Source: Marinobacter caseinilyticus (GTDB lineage: Bacteria; Pseudomonadota; Gammaproteobacteria; Pseudomonadales; Oleiphilaceae). Taken from it: a stretch of 64,000 nt of DNA. The translations under genes and the position numbers were made by a program. The stretch lies in NCBI RefSeq assembly GCF_011074955.1, contig NZ_WUQJ01000024.1:62001-126000 (forward strand), written 5' to 3'. This document shows, piece by piece, positions 26,541 through 38,622 of the stretch (within the stretch, counting starts at the first letter, position 1; each line of letters begins with the position of its first letter). The notes beneath the pieces were generated by a model, which saw only the letters and a program-made list of their open reading frames with translations, was not told the DNA's origin and did no database searches.

Positions 26541-28057
26541 GGCTGTGCCTCCTGGGTGCTCGGCATCTCCAGGATGCCGATGTAGCCCGCCGGATCGTGC
26601 AACTGTGCCGCCGTGGCATCGGTATAGCGCGAAATGGGCCCAGCCAGTACGACAATGGCCACACTTAATGCGATCAGTGCGCTGGCCGACACGGTCACGG
26701 GCAGGGTGAGCTGGCCCTTGTCTTCGACATGTCCCTCTACCGTGCGCCAGAACACGATGCTACCGGCGCGGCTGTAGGCAATCATGGTAAAGAAACCGCC
26801 AACCAGCACGATGCTCCACAACCATGCCATTTCCACGCCCGGTACGGCGGCTTTGAGAATCAGCAACTTGGCGAAAAAGCCACTGAGCGGCGGCAGTCCT
26901 GCGGAAGCAGTTGCGCCTAGTAAAAACAACACGCTCAGCAAGGTGCGACTGTGCATTTTTGGCGCCGTGACAATTTTGTCACCGGCAGAACCGCGTTGGT
27001 TGCCAATCAGGTCGACCACCAAAAACAAGCCGCCGACCACCCACGTGGTGTTAAGCAAATAGAACAGGGCCGCCGAGGTGCCGGCCGGGTTGGACAGGCC
27101 GATGGCTGCCAACAGCGTACCGACAGAAATAATAACCTGCCAGGCGACCAATGCCTTCAGTGCCTTGGCGCCAAGTGCGCCGACAACACCGGCGGCCAGT
27201 GTGACCAGCGCGACCGGGAACAGCCAATCCATGCCAAGGTTGGCAAGCGCGCCGGCCTGGTCGCCAAAGACCAGGGTATAAACTCGCAGGATGGCGTAGA
27301 TGCCAACCTTGGTCATGACGGCGAATAACGCAGCCACCGGTGCCGTGGCATTGGCGTACGCCCGAGGGAGCCAAAAACACAAAGGCAGAATAGCGGCTTT
27401 GAGACCAAACACCACCAGCAGCATCATGCCTCCGGCTTCAACCAGCGGCAGATCTTCAGGGCTGACGCGAGGCACCTGAATGGCCAGGTCCGCCATGTTC
27501 AAGGTGCCGGTCACGCTGTAAATCATGCCCACGCTGATCAGGAACAGGGCCGAGCCCACCAGGTTCAGAACCACATAATGCAATCCGGGAATGGTTCGGG
27601 TCGTGCCGCCGCCGTGCATCAGAAGCCCGTAAGACGCGATCAGCAGAACCTCAAACGCCACAAACAGATTGAACAGGTCTCCGGTCAGAAAGGCGATATT
27701 CAAACCCAGTAACTGGAACAGGAACAGGGCGTGGAAGTGTGCCCCCTGACCATCCGAACCACGAGTCGAAAAGATGTGGCAAAACAGGGCCAGGATGCCG
27801 GTTACGACCAGCATCAGGGCCGCGAGGCGATCCAGCACCAGTACGATGCCAAAGGGCGGCTGCCAATTTCCAAAGGCGTACACGCGGTAGCTGCCGTCGT
27901 CGGCGAGTCCAAGCAGGACCAGGGCTGAGGCCAGCATCATTACGGTGGTCGCCAGTGCCAGCGTGCGCCGGAGTTGCAACGGCGCATAGGTCATGAATAT
28001 TTGCAGCAGGCCGCCCAGTAGCGGAATCAGAATCGGAGCGGTCAACCAGTGGTTCAT
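26537..28057 (-). CDS. mnhD: Mrp Na+/H+ antiporter subunit D
   Basis: 506 aa, about 14 membrane helices, homologous to the proton-pumping NuoN/NuoM subunits of complex I. Visible segments are FNLFVAFEVLLIASYGLLMHGG, FGLKAAILPLCFWLPRAYANA and the lysine/glutamate-containing membrane helices expected for proton transfer. Four-nt overlaps link it to mnhC and mnhE, so expression is coupled. Confidence 0.94.
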   Translation of the reverse strand: MNHWLTAPILIPLLGGLLQIFMTYAPLQLRRTLALATTVMMLASALVLLGLADDGSYRVYAFGNWQPPFGIVLVLDRLAALMLVVTGILALFCHIFSTRGSDGQGAHFHALFLFQLLGLNIAFLTGDLFNLFVAFEVLLIASYGLLMHGGGTTRTIPGLHYVVLNLVGSALFLISVGMIYSVTGTLNMADLAIQVPRVSPEDLPLVEAGGMMLLVVFGLKAAILPLCFWLPRAYANATAPVAALFAVMTKVGIYAILRVYTLVFGDQAGALANLGMDWLFPVALVTLAAGVVGALGAKALKALVAWQVIISVGTLLAAIGLSNPAGTSAALFYLLNTTWVVGGLFLVVDLIGNQRGSAGDKIVTAPKMHSRTLLSVLFLLGATASAGLPPLSGFFAKLLILKAAVPGVEMAWLWSIVLVGGFFTMIAYSRAGSIVFWRTVEGHVEDKGQLTLPVTVSASALIALSVAIVVLAGPISRYTDATAAQLHDPAGYIGILEMPSTQEAQP

Positions 28058-28419
28058 TGGCTTGCTCCCTGGCCATTCTTATCCGGGTTCTCGGGACTTT
28101 CCCGTAGGCCGTCGACATGATCATCGCCGGTATCCGCCTGGCTGCGAAGTGATAACACAACCACGAAAGCGGTCATGGCAAAGCCAATAACAATCGCCGT
28201 CAGCACCAATGCCTGGGGCAGTGGGTCGGTGTAGGTGCCCGTGCTGCCGATGATGGGTTGACCGCCGGTTACCAGTCGTCCGGTTGAAAACAGAAACAGG
28301 TTGACGCCATAGGACAGCAAGGTCAGGCCCACTACAACCGGAAATGTCCGGGCTCGCAGCAGCAAGTAAACGCCGGAGCCAGTGAGTGCGCCGATGGTAA
28401 TCGCGAAGACCAGTTCCAT
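28054..28419 (-). CDS. mnhC: Mrp Na+/H+ antiporter subunit C
   Basis: 121 aa, three membrane helices, similar to NuoK; contains LTLLSYGVNLFLFSTGR and DPLPQALVLTAIVIGFAMTA, both MrpC hallmarks. ATG 28419 follows AAGGGGG at good distance and lies 1 nt after the mnhAB stop. A charged hydrophilic tail of about 25 residues ends the protein. Confidence 0.94.
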   Translation of the reverse strand: MELVFAITIGALTGSGVYLLLRARTFPVVVGLTLLSYGVNLFLFSTGRLVTGGQPIIGSTGTYTDPLPQALVLTAIVIGFAMTAFVVVLSLRSQADTGDDHVDGLRESPENPDKNGQGASQ

Positions 28420-28420
28420 A

Positions 28421-31231
28421 TTATGCGCCCCCTTGGGCGTTGCCGCGGTTGGGTTGATCAAACTTCATCGACAGCCGGCCCAGGCTGACCATTAGCAACA
28501 ATGTGGCCCCAATCACGGTCAGATAAACGCCCATGTCAAAAATCATTGCGGTGGCTACTTCAAACTTGCCCACCACCGGCAATGTGACGTAGGCAAACGA
28601 AGAGGTCAGGAAAGGGTAGTCAAACGCGTAACTGCCAATACCGGTCAGGGTGGCTATCAGCACGCCAAGCGCCAGCATGGGTTGATACCGGAAACGCATG
28701 CGATGCTGGGTCCATGCCATGCCACTGGCAATATACTGAAGAATCAGGGCAATGGAGGTGATCAAGCCGGCGATAAACCCCCCGCCTGGCACGTTGTGGC
28801 CCCTGAGGAAGATATAAACAGAGACCATAATGGCCAGCGGCAGAAGTGGCCGTGATACCTGTTTTAGCATGGTCGGATGGGCGTCCACACTCCAGGGATT
28901 ACCCAGGCCGTCGCTGGACGGGGGGGCTAACTTGATCTCGCGCAGCATGGCGTAAATGCCCAGTGCCGCGATGGCAAGCACGGTGATCTCACCCAGGGTA
29001 TCGAAGCCCCGGAAATCCACCAGGATGACGTTGACCACATTGGTGCCGCCACCCCCCGATTTGCTGTTGGCAAGAAAGAATTCGGATATTGAGGTAAAGG
29101 GTCGGGTCAGCATGGCCAGTGTCAGCAGTGTCATGCCGATACCGGCGGCCAGGGCTATTGCGGTATCCCGCCAGCGGCGGACGCCGGATGCTTCAATCGG
29201 TGTCCACGAGGGTAAGTAGTACAAGGCCAGCATCAGCAATACAACGGTGACCACCTCGACGGAAAGCTGTGTCAGCGCCAGATCCGGTGCAGAAAAACGG
29301 GCGAAGGTCATCGCCACCATCAGGCCAACTACACTAAGCAGTATCAGTGAGTACAGTCGCTCTCGATGCATCGCAACGGTGGCAAGGGCGCAACCCACCA
29401 AAACCAGAGCGCCCACCGCGGTTGGTACATCAATGGGGCTGAGTCCCTCGGCGCCGATCGAGATGCCGAGATCCACCAGTGGCAGGAAGGCAACGGTGCC
29501 GGCGGTGACCACCAGTAACATGGCGTAGCGTTGCAGGGAGCCGTTCTCCAGCCTCGCCGTCAGCCGCTCAGCGAAATCTGCCAGGTAAGCCACGACGGCT
29601 TCAAATACCGCCTTTTCATCGATTTCACGAAAGCGGGCGTGGAAATCGAAAAACCGTTGCCGCTGGGTGTACATGGCAAGGCCGCCGAAGAAGGCCAGGA
29701 AGCTCATCATCAGGGGCAGGTTGAAGCCGTGCAATATTGCCAGTTGATAATCCGGCACAGGTCCGGCAAGGGTCGCAGCAGCGGCAGCGTAGAGCAGCGG
29801 GCCGACTGAAAATGCCGGGAACATGCCGACCATGACGCAGGCAAAAACCAGTATCTCGACCGGGATTTTCATGTATCTGGGCGGTTCACTGGGCGGGTAA
29901 ATGGGCAAGTTGACCGGTTTGCCATTAAAAAATACGTCGTGAATAAAGCGAGCCGAGTAGGCGACCGCGAAAATTCCGGCCAGGGTTGCGACCACTGGTG
30001 GTAAGTAAGCCCAAAGGCCCGGCAGATTCAATTCCAGGGATTCGGCAAAAAACATCTCCTTACTCAGGAAGCCGTTCAGTAACGGCACCCCGGCCATGGA
30101 CGACGCCGCCACCATCGCCAAGGTTGCGGTGTGGGGCATGTAACGCCAGAGACCGTTGATCTGTCGCATGTCACGGGTACCGGTTTCATGATCGATGATG
30201 CCCGCCGCCATAAACAGTGAGGCTTTAAATGTGGCGTGGTTAATGATGTGGAACACCGCAGCCACAGCGGCCAACTCGGTGCCCATGCCGAACAGCAGGG
30301 TGATCAGGCCCAGGTGACTGACGGTGGAATGGGCCAGCAGCCCTTTCAAGTCGTGTTTGAACAGCGCGACGTAGGCGCCAAGCAGCAGGGTGGCCATGCC
30401 GGTAAAGCTGACCATGTAAAACCACTGGTCAGTTCCTGCCAGCGCCGGGTAAAGCCGTGCCAGCAAAAACACACCCGCTTTGACCATGGTTGCGGAATGC
30501 AGGTAGGCCGATACCGGGGTGGGCGCCTGCATCGCGTGAGGCAACCAGAAATGAAAGGGAAACTGTGCCGATTTGGTAAAGGCACCCAGCAATACCAGCG
30601 TCAGGGTGATGGGATAAAGCGCGTGCGCCTTGATCTGGTCGCCGGCGGCCAACACCGCGTCGAGCTCAAAACTGCCGACAATATGACCGAGCAGCAGCAC
30701 CCCCGCCAACAGCGCCAGGCCTCCGCCTCCGGTGACGGCCAGCGCCATTCGCGCGCCACGTCGGGCATCTTTCTTATGGTTCCAGAAGCTGATGAGCAGG
30801 AACGACACCAGGCTGGTGAGCTCCCAGAATATCAACATCAGAATCAGGTTGCTGGACAGCACAATGCCCAGCATGGAGCCCATGAACAATAGCAGGAGGG
30901 AATAAAATTTAGCGACGTTCTCGTGCTTTTTCAGGTAATAGCGCGCGTAGAGAATGATCAGGATACCAATGATCAGAATCAGCAATGCAAACAGCAACGA
31001 CAGGCCGTCCAGCCGGAAACTGAGCGATAGGCCCAGTGACGGCAGCCACTCATAGGTTTGTACCAGCACATCGCCGGCGGCCAGGGTTTTCCAATGCGGA
31101 AACAACGCTGCCAGGGCGACCACGGCTGGCACGGTCGATGCGATAGCGATTGCGGTTCGACCTGCCTGGGCAAACAACGGTGCTGCGATGGCGCCGATAA
31201 AAGGCAGTAAAACGACCAGCGATAGGGTCAT
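28421..31231 (-). CDS. mnhAB: Mrp Na+/H+ antiporter fused subunits A and B
   Basis: 936 aa. Residues ~1-770 are MrpA, a NuoL-like proton channel ([60 protein letters not shown]) with its C-terminal extension. From about residue 785 MrpB follows without a break ([20 protein letters not shown]), which is the organisation of group-2 Mrp operons where A and B are fused. It is the first operon gene and probably carries the main ion path. Na+ export at alkaline pH or high salt is the expected role. Confidence 0.93.
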   Translation of the reverse strand: MTLSLVVLLPFIGAIAAPLFAQAGRTAIAIASTVPAVVALAALFPHWKTLAAGDVLVQTYEWLPSLGLSLSFRLDGLSLLFALLILIIGILIILYARYYLKKHENVAKFYSLLLLFMGSMLGIVLSSNLILMLIFWELTSLVSFLLISFWNHKKDARRGARMALAVTGGGGLALLAGVLLLGHIVGSFELDAVLAAGDQIKAHALYPITLTLVLLGAFTKSAQFPFHFWLPHAMQAPTPVSAYLHSATMVKAGVFLLARLYPALAGTDQWFYMVSFTGMATLLLGAYVALFKHDLKGLLAHSTVSHLGLITLLFGMGTELAAVAAVFHIINHATFKASLFMAAGIIDHETGTRDMRQINGLWRYMPHTATLAMVAASSMAGVPLLNGFLSKEMFFAESLELNLPGLWAYLPPVVATLAGIFAVAYSARFIHDVFFNGKPVNLPIYPPSEPPRYMKIPVEILVFACVMVGMFPAFSVGPLLYAAAAATLAGPVPDYQLAILHGFNLPLMMSFLAFFGGLAMYTQRQRFFDFHARFREIDEKAVFEAVVAYLADFAERLTARLENGSLQRYAMLLVVTAGTVAFLPLVDLGISIGAEGLSPIDVPTAVGALVLVGCALATVAMHRERLYSLILLSVVGLMVAMTFARFSAPDLALTQLSVEVVTVVLLMLALYYLPSWTPIEASGVRRWRDTAIALAAGIGMTLLTLAMLTRPFTSISEFFLANSKSGGGGTNVVNVILVDFRGFDTLGEITVLAIAALGIYAMLREIKLAPPSSDGLGNPWSVDAHPTMLKQVSRPLLPLAIMVSVYIFLRGHNVPGGGFIAGLITSIALILQYIASGMAWTQHRMRFRYQPMLALGVLIATLTGIGSYAFDYPFLTSSFAYVTLPVVGKFEVATAMIFDMGVYLTVIGATLLLMVSLGRLSMKFDQPNRGNAQGGA

Positions 31232-31351
31232 CCCAACCTCGTTATTGAGTCTTTGGTAAGGGTATTGTCACTACAGTCAGTTGCCTGAGTGTAGTCGTCG
31301 GACAGCGGCCCTGTACAACTCCGGGTTGCGTCAGGGCCAGGACAGGCAAGC

Positions 31352-31462
31352 TCAGCCCTGGCGGGGTGGGTCTGGGAAATACGGCAACCGGCCCCAGGGA
31401 AACCAGAGGGCAGGATCCGGTGCGACGGATAGGCCAATATTGATACGGGGCCGTTCGGTCAT
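31352..31462 (-). CDS. Possible 36-aa protein in the mnhAB-crotonase gap
   Basis: The 311-nt gap between mnhAB and the crotonase gene holds one short frame, MTERPRINIGLSV to PDPPRQG, whose ATG (31462) follows GGAG by 6 nt. It lies on the same strand as both neighbours, so it could be the first gene of the mrp operon or an independent peptide. The product is proline- and tryptophan-rich with no membrane segment. No homologue is recalled. The rest of the gap shows nothing recognisable. Confidence 0.3.
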   Translation of the reverse strand: MTERPRINIGLSVAPDPALWFPWGRLPYFPDPPRQG

Positions 31463-31542
31463 GAATGCTCCGTTGGTTAATTTCGAACCTGAATAATACG
31501 TGGCCGACACCTCAGGTCAAGCCACGAAGTCGGTACCGCGCT

Positions 31543-32373
31543 CTACAGGCTACGTCTATCCTGGTACGCGCGGTCCGGTTCTGAGGTGTTTTTTGCCACC
31601 GCGATGCGTTGATTGGTGCGAGCGATAATTTTTTTCTGAAGCCGGGTTTCCCAGTCCAGGGCAACTTTGTCGGTCGCGCTCCAGGTCCTGTTAAACAACA
31701 GCTTGCTGGCGGCAATGGCATCCGGCGATCGGGCCGCCAGTTCCCGGGCGAACTCGTAGGCTTCCGCCAGGGGGTCACGGCTGACTCGGGTTACCAGGCC
31801 CATGGCTTTGGCTTCCTCGCCATTGAATGTGCGGGCGGTCATGGTAAGTTCCTTGGCGAGGTCAATCGCGATCAGTTCGCGCAGGGTCACCGTCAGGCTC
31901 ATGTCAGGTATCAATCCCCACTTGCTCTCCATAATGGAAAATTCACAGCTTGGTGTGGTGAATCGAAAATCAGCCCCGAGAGCGATCTGAAATCCGCCGC
32001 CGTAACAATAGCCATGGGTGGCGGCGATCACTGGCGCTGGAACGTCGCGCCACAGGTAGCCCACGTCCTGCGCCAGGTTACTGATTTTACGCCCCGGTTT
32101 GGCCAGCAGTCGTAAGAAGTTCACTGGGTTTTGGGAGACGGTTTTCACGTCCAGCCCGGAACAGAAGGCATCACCGGCACCGTGCAGCACGATAGCGCGC
32201 ACCTGGCGTTCCTTCTTCAGGCGCTTGGCGGCTCGGGTGATGGCGTCGAACATCGGCATGTCGAGGCCATTGTATTTGTCCGGACGGTTCAGTGTGACCG
32301 TGGCAATGCCCTGATCGATGTCGATCAGCACGCGGTCAGTGGCACTTTTGCTGGCAGACTTTACGCTCATCAT
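31543..32373 (-). CDS. Crotonase/enoyl-CoA hydratase family protein
   Basis: 276 aa. The crotonase fold is seen in IATVTLNRPDKYNGLDMPM, IVLHGAGDAFCSGLDVK (oxyanion-hole segment) and CYGGGFQIALGADFRF, followed by FSIMESKWGLIPDMSLT. The usual catalytic glutamates of enoyl-CoA hydratase are not obvious at their normal places, so hydratase, isomerase or hydrolase activity cannot be fixed. It is divergent from the 2,4-dienoyl-CoA reductase gene across 88 nt. Confidence 0.88.
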   Translation of the reverse strand: MMSVKSASKSATDRVLIDIDQGIATVTLNRPDKYNGLDMPMFDAITRAAKRLKKERQVRAIVLHGAGDAFCSGLDVKTVSQNPVNFLRLLAKPGRKISNLAQDVGYLWRDVPAPVIAATHGYCYGGGFQIALGADFRFTTPSCEFSIMESKWGLIPDMSLTVTLRELIAIDLAKELTMTARTFNGEEAKAMGLVTRVSRDPLAEAYEFARELAARSPDAIAASKLLFNRTWSATDKVALDWETRLQKKIIARTNQRIAVAKNTSEPDRAYQDRRSL

Positions 32374-32401
32374 TCACTACCTGCTTATCCATTAGTCGTA
32401 G

Positions 32402-34516
<2,115 letters not shown>

Positions 34517-34565
34517 GCCGATGATAGCCGTTAGCGGAGGCGTCAGGTGCAATGACTCCCTGATG

Positions 34566-34600
34566 AGGTGAGACGCTGCCTTAGTGGCGGTGACTCACCT
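34566..34600. other. Long near-perfect hairpin downstream of fadH
   Basis: AGGTGAG is matched by CTCACCT, and inside it CGCTGCC pairs with GGCGGTG (two wobble pairs on the plus-strand RNA) around a TTAGT loop, broken by one A-A mismatch. The structure has no T-run on either strand, so it is not a standard intrinsic terminator, although it lies between the ends of convergent genes. It could be an RNA-stabilising or REP-type element. Confidence 0.5.
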
Positions 34601-34662
34601 GGCAGTCGCAGTGGTACCCGGTTGCGAGCTCTGACTGTATGGCTCGCGGCCCGACGTAAAAC

Positions 34663-34827
34663 TTAACTTTGCGGTTTCATGGCTTCCGTGATGGCCTGTG
34701 CTTCGGCCGCCAAAACCCGGTAGAGCAAGCTATCGGTTTGCTGACTGGCCTGCAGTAGCTGCTGCTGTTTGAGACAGTAAAGACGGTTCAACAACTCTAT
34801 CTGGATGGGGTGGTTGTCTGTGCTCAT
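34663..34827 (-). CDS. Small 54-aa protein, unrecognised
   Basis: The ATG at 34827 has GAGG 8 nt upstream and opens a 54-codon frame ending in TAA. The product (MSTDNHPIQIELLNRLYCLK, then glutamine-rich QQQLLQASQQ and EAQAITEAMKPQS) is predicted wholly alpha-helical and soluble, perhaps a coiled coil. It lies alone between fadH and the GlxA-type regulator, on the regulator strand. I recall no family. Codon use and Shine-Dalgarno make it more credible than a chance frame. Confidence 0.5.
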   Translation of the reverse strand: MSTDNHPIQIELLNRLYCLKQQQLLQASQQTDSLLYRVLAAEAQAITEAMKPQS

Positions 34828-34923
34828 GATCTTTGCCTCGCGAGACTGTCAGGTCCCTTTACATTTTGTATCGGCAACGCCGTGCCTTACTTTAATGCAG
34901 CATTAAGCATGCCAGCCCGTGCG

Positions 34924-35898
34924 CTAGCGGCCGAATCTGGCGCGGTAGTCACTGGGTGGCAGGCCGGTATGTTTGCGGAAAAGTCGGGTGAACGAGCTGA
35001 CATCGTCGTAACCGACTTGCTGGGTTATTTGCTCAACCGAAGTGACAGAGGTTTCCAATAGCTGGCGCGCGGCCTCGACCCTCAACAACTGCAGGTAATT
35101 ACGCGGTGTGTCGCCGGTTGCGAGTTTGAATCGACGCAGTAAAGACCGGGTACTGAGGCCACTGGCGCTGCATAGATCGTCCATCAACAGCGGTCGGTTG
35201 AATTGTTGGTCGAGCCAGTCCTGTAACGCCAGAATGGCCTGGTCCTGGTGATAGCGTTTACTCTGCATGGCGCTGTATGGTGCTTGACTGCGTCGGCCGG
35301 CATCGACCACGAAGGCCTTTGCCAGCTCTCTGGCGGTTTTTGCCCCGGCGTACCGTCCAACCAGGTAGACACCCAGGTCGAGCCACGCCATGCCGCCGCC
35401 GGCACAGGCGAAATTACCGTCGACGGTCACCAGTTGCTCGGGTCGACACGCCACTTGCGGGTAACGAGTTTGAAACTGGGCGCTGTACCCCCAATGCGTG
35501 GTGGCCTCTCTGCCATCCAGAAGGCCGGCTTCAGCCAGTAGGAACGCCCCCGTACAGTTGCTGGCAATCATTCTGTCAGAAGTGGCCTGACTGGCCAGCC
35601 AGGCCACTTGCTGTGTGGAGTTTGCCAGGGTTTTTTCGATGGGGCCGCCAATCGTGGGCACCAGAATAAGGTCGCCAGGGTCGTTGTCATCAAGGCGCCC
35701 GTGGGCCGGCAGCGACAAACCATTGAGGCAAGTGCAGGGCTCGCCATCAAGTGTCAGTAATCTGACACTGAACAACTGCGTCGGTGGCTCGTTCTGAATC
35801 CGTGCCCAGGCCACACCTGCGAGTTGCAGCAGGTCAATCATGCCGATGATGGGACTGGCCAGTGCACCGGGAAAACCAATAATGGAAACGCGGATCAT
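34924..35898 (-). CDS. GlxA-family AraC-type transcriptional regulator
   Basis: 324 aa. The N-terminal DJ-1/PfpI (class I glutaminase-like) domain begins MIRVSIIGFPGALASPI and has the nucleophile-elbow IASNCTGAFLLAEAG. The C-terminal AraC domain shows ASGLSTRSLLRRFKLATG and QVGYDDVSSFTRLFRKH with the ending LPPSDYRARF. ATG 35898 fits the family N-terminus better than 36006. It is divergent from an acyl-CoA dehydrogenase across 106 nt, so it probably regulates that gene. The ligand is unknown. Confidence 0.9.
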   Translation of the reverse strand: MIRVSIIGFPGALASPIIGMIDLLQLAGVAWARIQNEPPTQLFSVRLLTLDGEPCTCLNGLSLPAHGRLDDNDPGDLILVPTIGGPIEKTLANSTQQVAWLASQATSDRMIASNCTGAFLLAEAGLLDGREATTHWGYSAQFQTRYPQVACRPEQLVTVDGNFACAGGGMAWLDLGVYLVGRYAGAKTARELAKAFVVDAGRRSQAPYSAMQSKRYHQDQAILALQDWLDQQFNRPLLMDDLCSASGLSTRSLLRRFKLATGDTPRNYLQLLRVEAARQLLETSVTSVEQITQQVGYDDVSSFTRLFRKHTGLPPSDYRARFGR

Positions 35899-36004
35899 GA
35901 GGTCTTTAGGTCCGTTGGCCGAATTCACCAAGATTGTGTCAGATATGACGGTTTTCACAAGCCCAAGGCTGTGACAGGCTATGCGCATTAAATAGGAGAG
36001 TGCC

Positions 36005-37807
36005 ATGACTGATGTTTTGATTGACCGCCGTGACCTGGATTTCCAGCTCTATGAAGTGCTTGATACCGGTGCTCTGTGTGAGCGCGACCGCTTTAATGAG
36101 CATAGCCGGGAGACCTTTAACGCGGTCGTTGAAACCGCGGATAAAATGGCCCGCGAGAAGTTCGCTGATCACAACAGCGCTGCCGACAAAGACGAGCCCA
36201 AGTTTGTTGGTGGTCAAGTTGTCATGCTGCCCCAGGTGAAAGAGGCCTTTGATGCCTATGCCGAGGCCGGTTTCATGGCAGGCCGGTACGACTATGACCT
36301 GGGTGGCATGCAATTACCCGAGTCGGTAATGGCCGCGTGTAATGGTTTCTTTACAGCAGCAAACCCGGGCACCGCGGGCTACCCGTTCCTGACCACCGCA
36401 GCCGCGAATTTGATTCGCACGTTTGGCTCCGACCAGCAACGTCAAAAGTATCTGCCACTGATGTTGTCCGGTCAGTTCAGCGGCACCATGGCGTTGACCG
36501 AACCCCATGCGGGTTCGTCGCTGGCGGATATCAGAACCTCGGCGACCCCGACCGGGGACGGTCATTATCTGATCAAAGGCGCGAAGATATACATATCGGG
36601 TGGCGAGCAGAATATCACCGAGAACATCGTGCATCTGGTGCTGGCGAAGATCAAAGGCGCGCCCGCCGGCGTCAAAGGCATTTCCCTGTTTATTGTGCCC
36701 AAGTTTCTCAGCGATGATGACGGCCATTTGACCGAACGCAATGGCGTCGCATTGGCCGGGCTGATTCACAAGCTGGGCTACCGGGGTACCACTTCGACGG
36801 CCTTGAGTTTTGGTGATGACGCACCGTGTCACGGATACTTGGTGGGGGAACCGCATCAGGGTCTGAAGTACATGTTCCAGATGATGAATGAAGCTCGCCT
36901 GGGTGTTGGGTTTGGGGCGGCGGTTATTGGTTATCGAGGCTACATGCACAGTCTGGAGTACGCCAAAGATCGTTTGCAGGGTCGCAAGCCGTCTGAGCGG
37001 GACCCGTCAGCCCCTCCGGTGGCCATCATTGAACACGCCGATGTGCGGCGCATGCTCTTGGCCCAGAAAGCCTATTCCGAGGGTGGCCTGGCACTGTGCC
37101 TCTATGGCGCGCGACTGGTCGATGACCAGCACACCCACCCCGATCCAGACAAGCGGGTTGAGGCTGGTAAGCTGCTGGACCTGTTGACTCCGATCATGAA
37201 AGCCTGGCCATCGGAATACGGCCCAAAGGCCAACGATCTGGCCATCCAGGTGTATGGTGGCGCAGGCTATACCCGGGAGTACCCGGTCGAGCAATGCTGG
37301 CGGGACAATCGCCTTAATCCGATTCATGAAGGTACCAATGGCATCCAGGCGCTGGACCTGCTGGGCCGTAAAGTGTGGCACGATCAGAGCCACGGTTTGC
37401 AATTGCTGATGCAGGCCATGCAGGTGGATCTGGAAGCCGCCACCACGCCGCGCTGCCAACAATGGGCGTTGTCACTGAGTGAGACCTTGCAAAAAGCGGT
37501 TCAGGTCACTCAAATGCTGGGCAAGGCACTGATGAACGAAGGTCCGGACGGAGTGCTCGCCAATGCGTCCTGTTACCTACATCTGTTTGGCCATATTTCC
37601 ATCGCCTGGATGTGGCTTCGTCAGGCCAACGTGGCGGCCAAAGCATTGGAAGCGGCCAACACGGACGACGAGCGCAATTTCTATCAGGGTAAGTTGCAAG
37701 CGGCGCAGTACTTTTTCCACTGGGAATTGCCAACGGTGGCGCAGGATATTGTGCTGCTACAAAATCGTGATGACAGTTGCCTCAATATGAAGCCAGAGTG
37801 GTTTTAA
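36005..37807 (+). CDS. Acyl-CoA dehydrogenase with C-terminal extension (DmdC/AcdA-like)
   Basis: 600 aa, clearly longer than classical acyl-CoA dehydrogenases (about 380-400 aa) because of an extra C-terminal domain. FAD and substrate regions read MALTEPHAGSSLADIRT, YISGGEQNIT, and YPVEQCWRDNRLNPIHEGTNGIQALDLLGRK in overlapping order, with the catalytic Glu in HEGTNG. Relatives include the methylmercaptopropionyl-CoA dehydrogenase DmdC and fatty acyl-CoA dehydrogenases; sequence does not decide between them. The divergent GlxA-type regulator probably controls it. Confidence 0.9.
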   Translation: MTDVLIDRRDLDFQLYEVLDTGALCERDRFNEHSRETFNAVVETADKMAREKFADHNSAADKDEPKFVGGQVVMLPQVKEAFDAYAEAGFMAGRYDYDLGGMQLPESVMAACNGFFTAANPGTAGYPFLTTAAANLIRTFGSDQQRQKYLPLMLSGQFSGTMALTEPHAGSSLADIRTSATPTGDGHYLIKGAKIYISGGEQNITENIVHLVLAKIKGAPAGVKGISLFIVPKFLSDDDGHLTERNGVALAGLIHKLGYRGTTSTALSFGDDAPCHGYLVGEPHQGLKYMFQMMNEARLGVGFGAAVIGYRGYMHSLEYAKDRLQGRKPSERDPSAPPVAIIEHADVRRMLLAQKAYSEGGLALCLYGARLVDDQHTHPDPDKRVEAGKLLDLLTPIMKAWPSEYGPKANDLAIQVYGGAGYTREYPVEQCWRDNRLNPIHEGTNGIQALDLLGRKVWHDQSHGLQLLMQAMQVDLEAATTPRCQQWALSLSETLQKAVQVTQMLGKALMNEGPDGVLANASCYLHLFGHISIAWMWLRQANVAAKALEAANTDDERNFYQGKLQAAQYFFHWELPTVAQDIVLLQNRDDSCLNMKPEWF

Positions 37808-37912
37808 GCGCACCGAAGCCGTAGCCAAAAGGACTGCCAGCCCCGTATGGGCTGGCAAAACGCTTGTCTCTGCGCCAGACTGAGGCTAAGCAATTCAGCA
37901 TCAGGTCAGTGT

Positions 37913-38170
37913 ATGAGCCTCAGCAACGACTACAAGCCAGTCCGGTGCGCCACTCGAACCTTATTAACCCAGATTCTGACCTCGCAAACCGTGGTGGAGA
38001 TCGTTTTTAAGGACGAATCCGGACAAATCCAGCATTACCATGATGTCATTCGGGATATCTTCAATCGCGCAGGTGAAGAATTCATTCTATTGGGCCGAGG
38101 CCAGCTGGTACGGCTTGACCACGTGCTGGTTATTAATGGACAGGCGGTCGGGCAGTCCGGGGTTGCCTGA
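37913..38170 (+). CDS. Rof (YaeO)-like Rho-binding antiterminator
   Basis: 85 aa, the Rof size. The start NDYKPVRCATRTLLTQ parallels the Rof opening (YxPINC...), and the later TVVEIVFKDESG and GQLVRLDHVLVI reproduce the beta-strand pattern DGE...LRLDKI of E. coli Rof. Rof binds Rho and reduces termination. The in-frame start at 37847 adds 22 residues not expected for the family, so ATG 37913 is preferred. Distant similarity only; a different small OB/Sm-like protein is possible. Confidence 0.6.
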   Translation: MSLSNDYKPVRCATRTLLTQILTSQTVVEIVFKDESGQIQHYHDVIRDIFNRAGEEFILLGRGQLVRLDHVLVINGQAVGQSGVA

Positions 38171-38339
38171 GATCCGCACAGACGGCCGCTCGAAATTGGC
38201 TTAACTAATCCTAACATCCTGTCATTGTTAAAAAATTGGTAACGGTCGTTCGGTTGTGGGCTGCAGGGCGAGGCCGTAGACTATGAATTCACAGGTTTAT
38301 GAAAGCCGCTGTTGAATTCACTTTAAAAAGGGATGTCTT

Positions 38340-38603
38340 ATGAACAAGTTAACGCTGAGCGCACTCGCACTGATGATGACCATAGGCCTTGCGGCCTGCA
38401 GCCAGGAAGAGTCTCAGGGCGTCGACATGGAAAAGGCCGCCGAAAATGCCGGCGAGATGATGGACGACGCGGGCGATACCATGGGTGACGCCGCGGACGA
38501 CGCCATGGACACCATGGGCGAGGCGGCAGAGGAAACCGGTGAGGCGATGGATGAAGCCGGTGATGATATCGAAGAAGGCTACGAGGACGCGACTAACCAG
38601 TAG
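38340..38603 (+). CDS. Small acidic lipoprotein with heptad-like repeats
   Basis: 87 aa with a lipoprotein signal (lipobox LAAC, then SQEESQ). The mature 68 residues contain repeated Ala/Met/Asp/Glu units such as AGEMMDDAGDTMGDAADDAMD, which predict a long acidic helix. Such proteins resemble the Lpp-like or entericidin-like class only in size. It is monocistronic, with a strong terminator 20 nt after the stop. Role unknown. Confidence 0.75.
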   Translation: MNKLTLSALALMMTIGLAACSQEESQGVDMEKAAENAGEMMDDAGDTMGDAADDAMDTMGEAAEETGEAMDEAGDDIEEGYEDATNQ

Positions 38604-38622
38604 TCGTGCCTGCTTGAGAAAA

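Noticed and set aside
28421..31231. Frameshift joining separate mrpA and mrpB genes
   Set aside because: The fusion is in frame and the A-B fusion is a known group-2 Mrp layout, so it is not an error.
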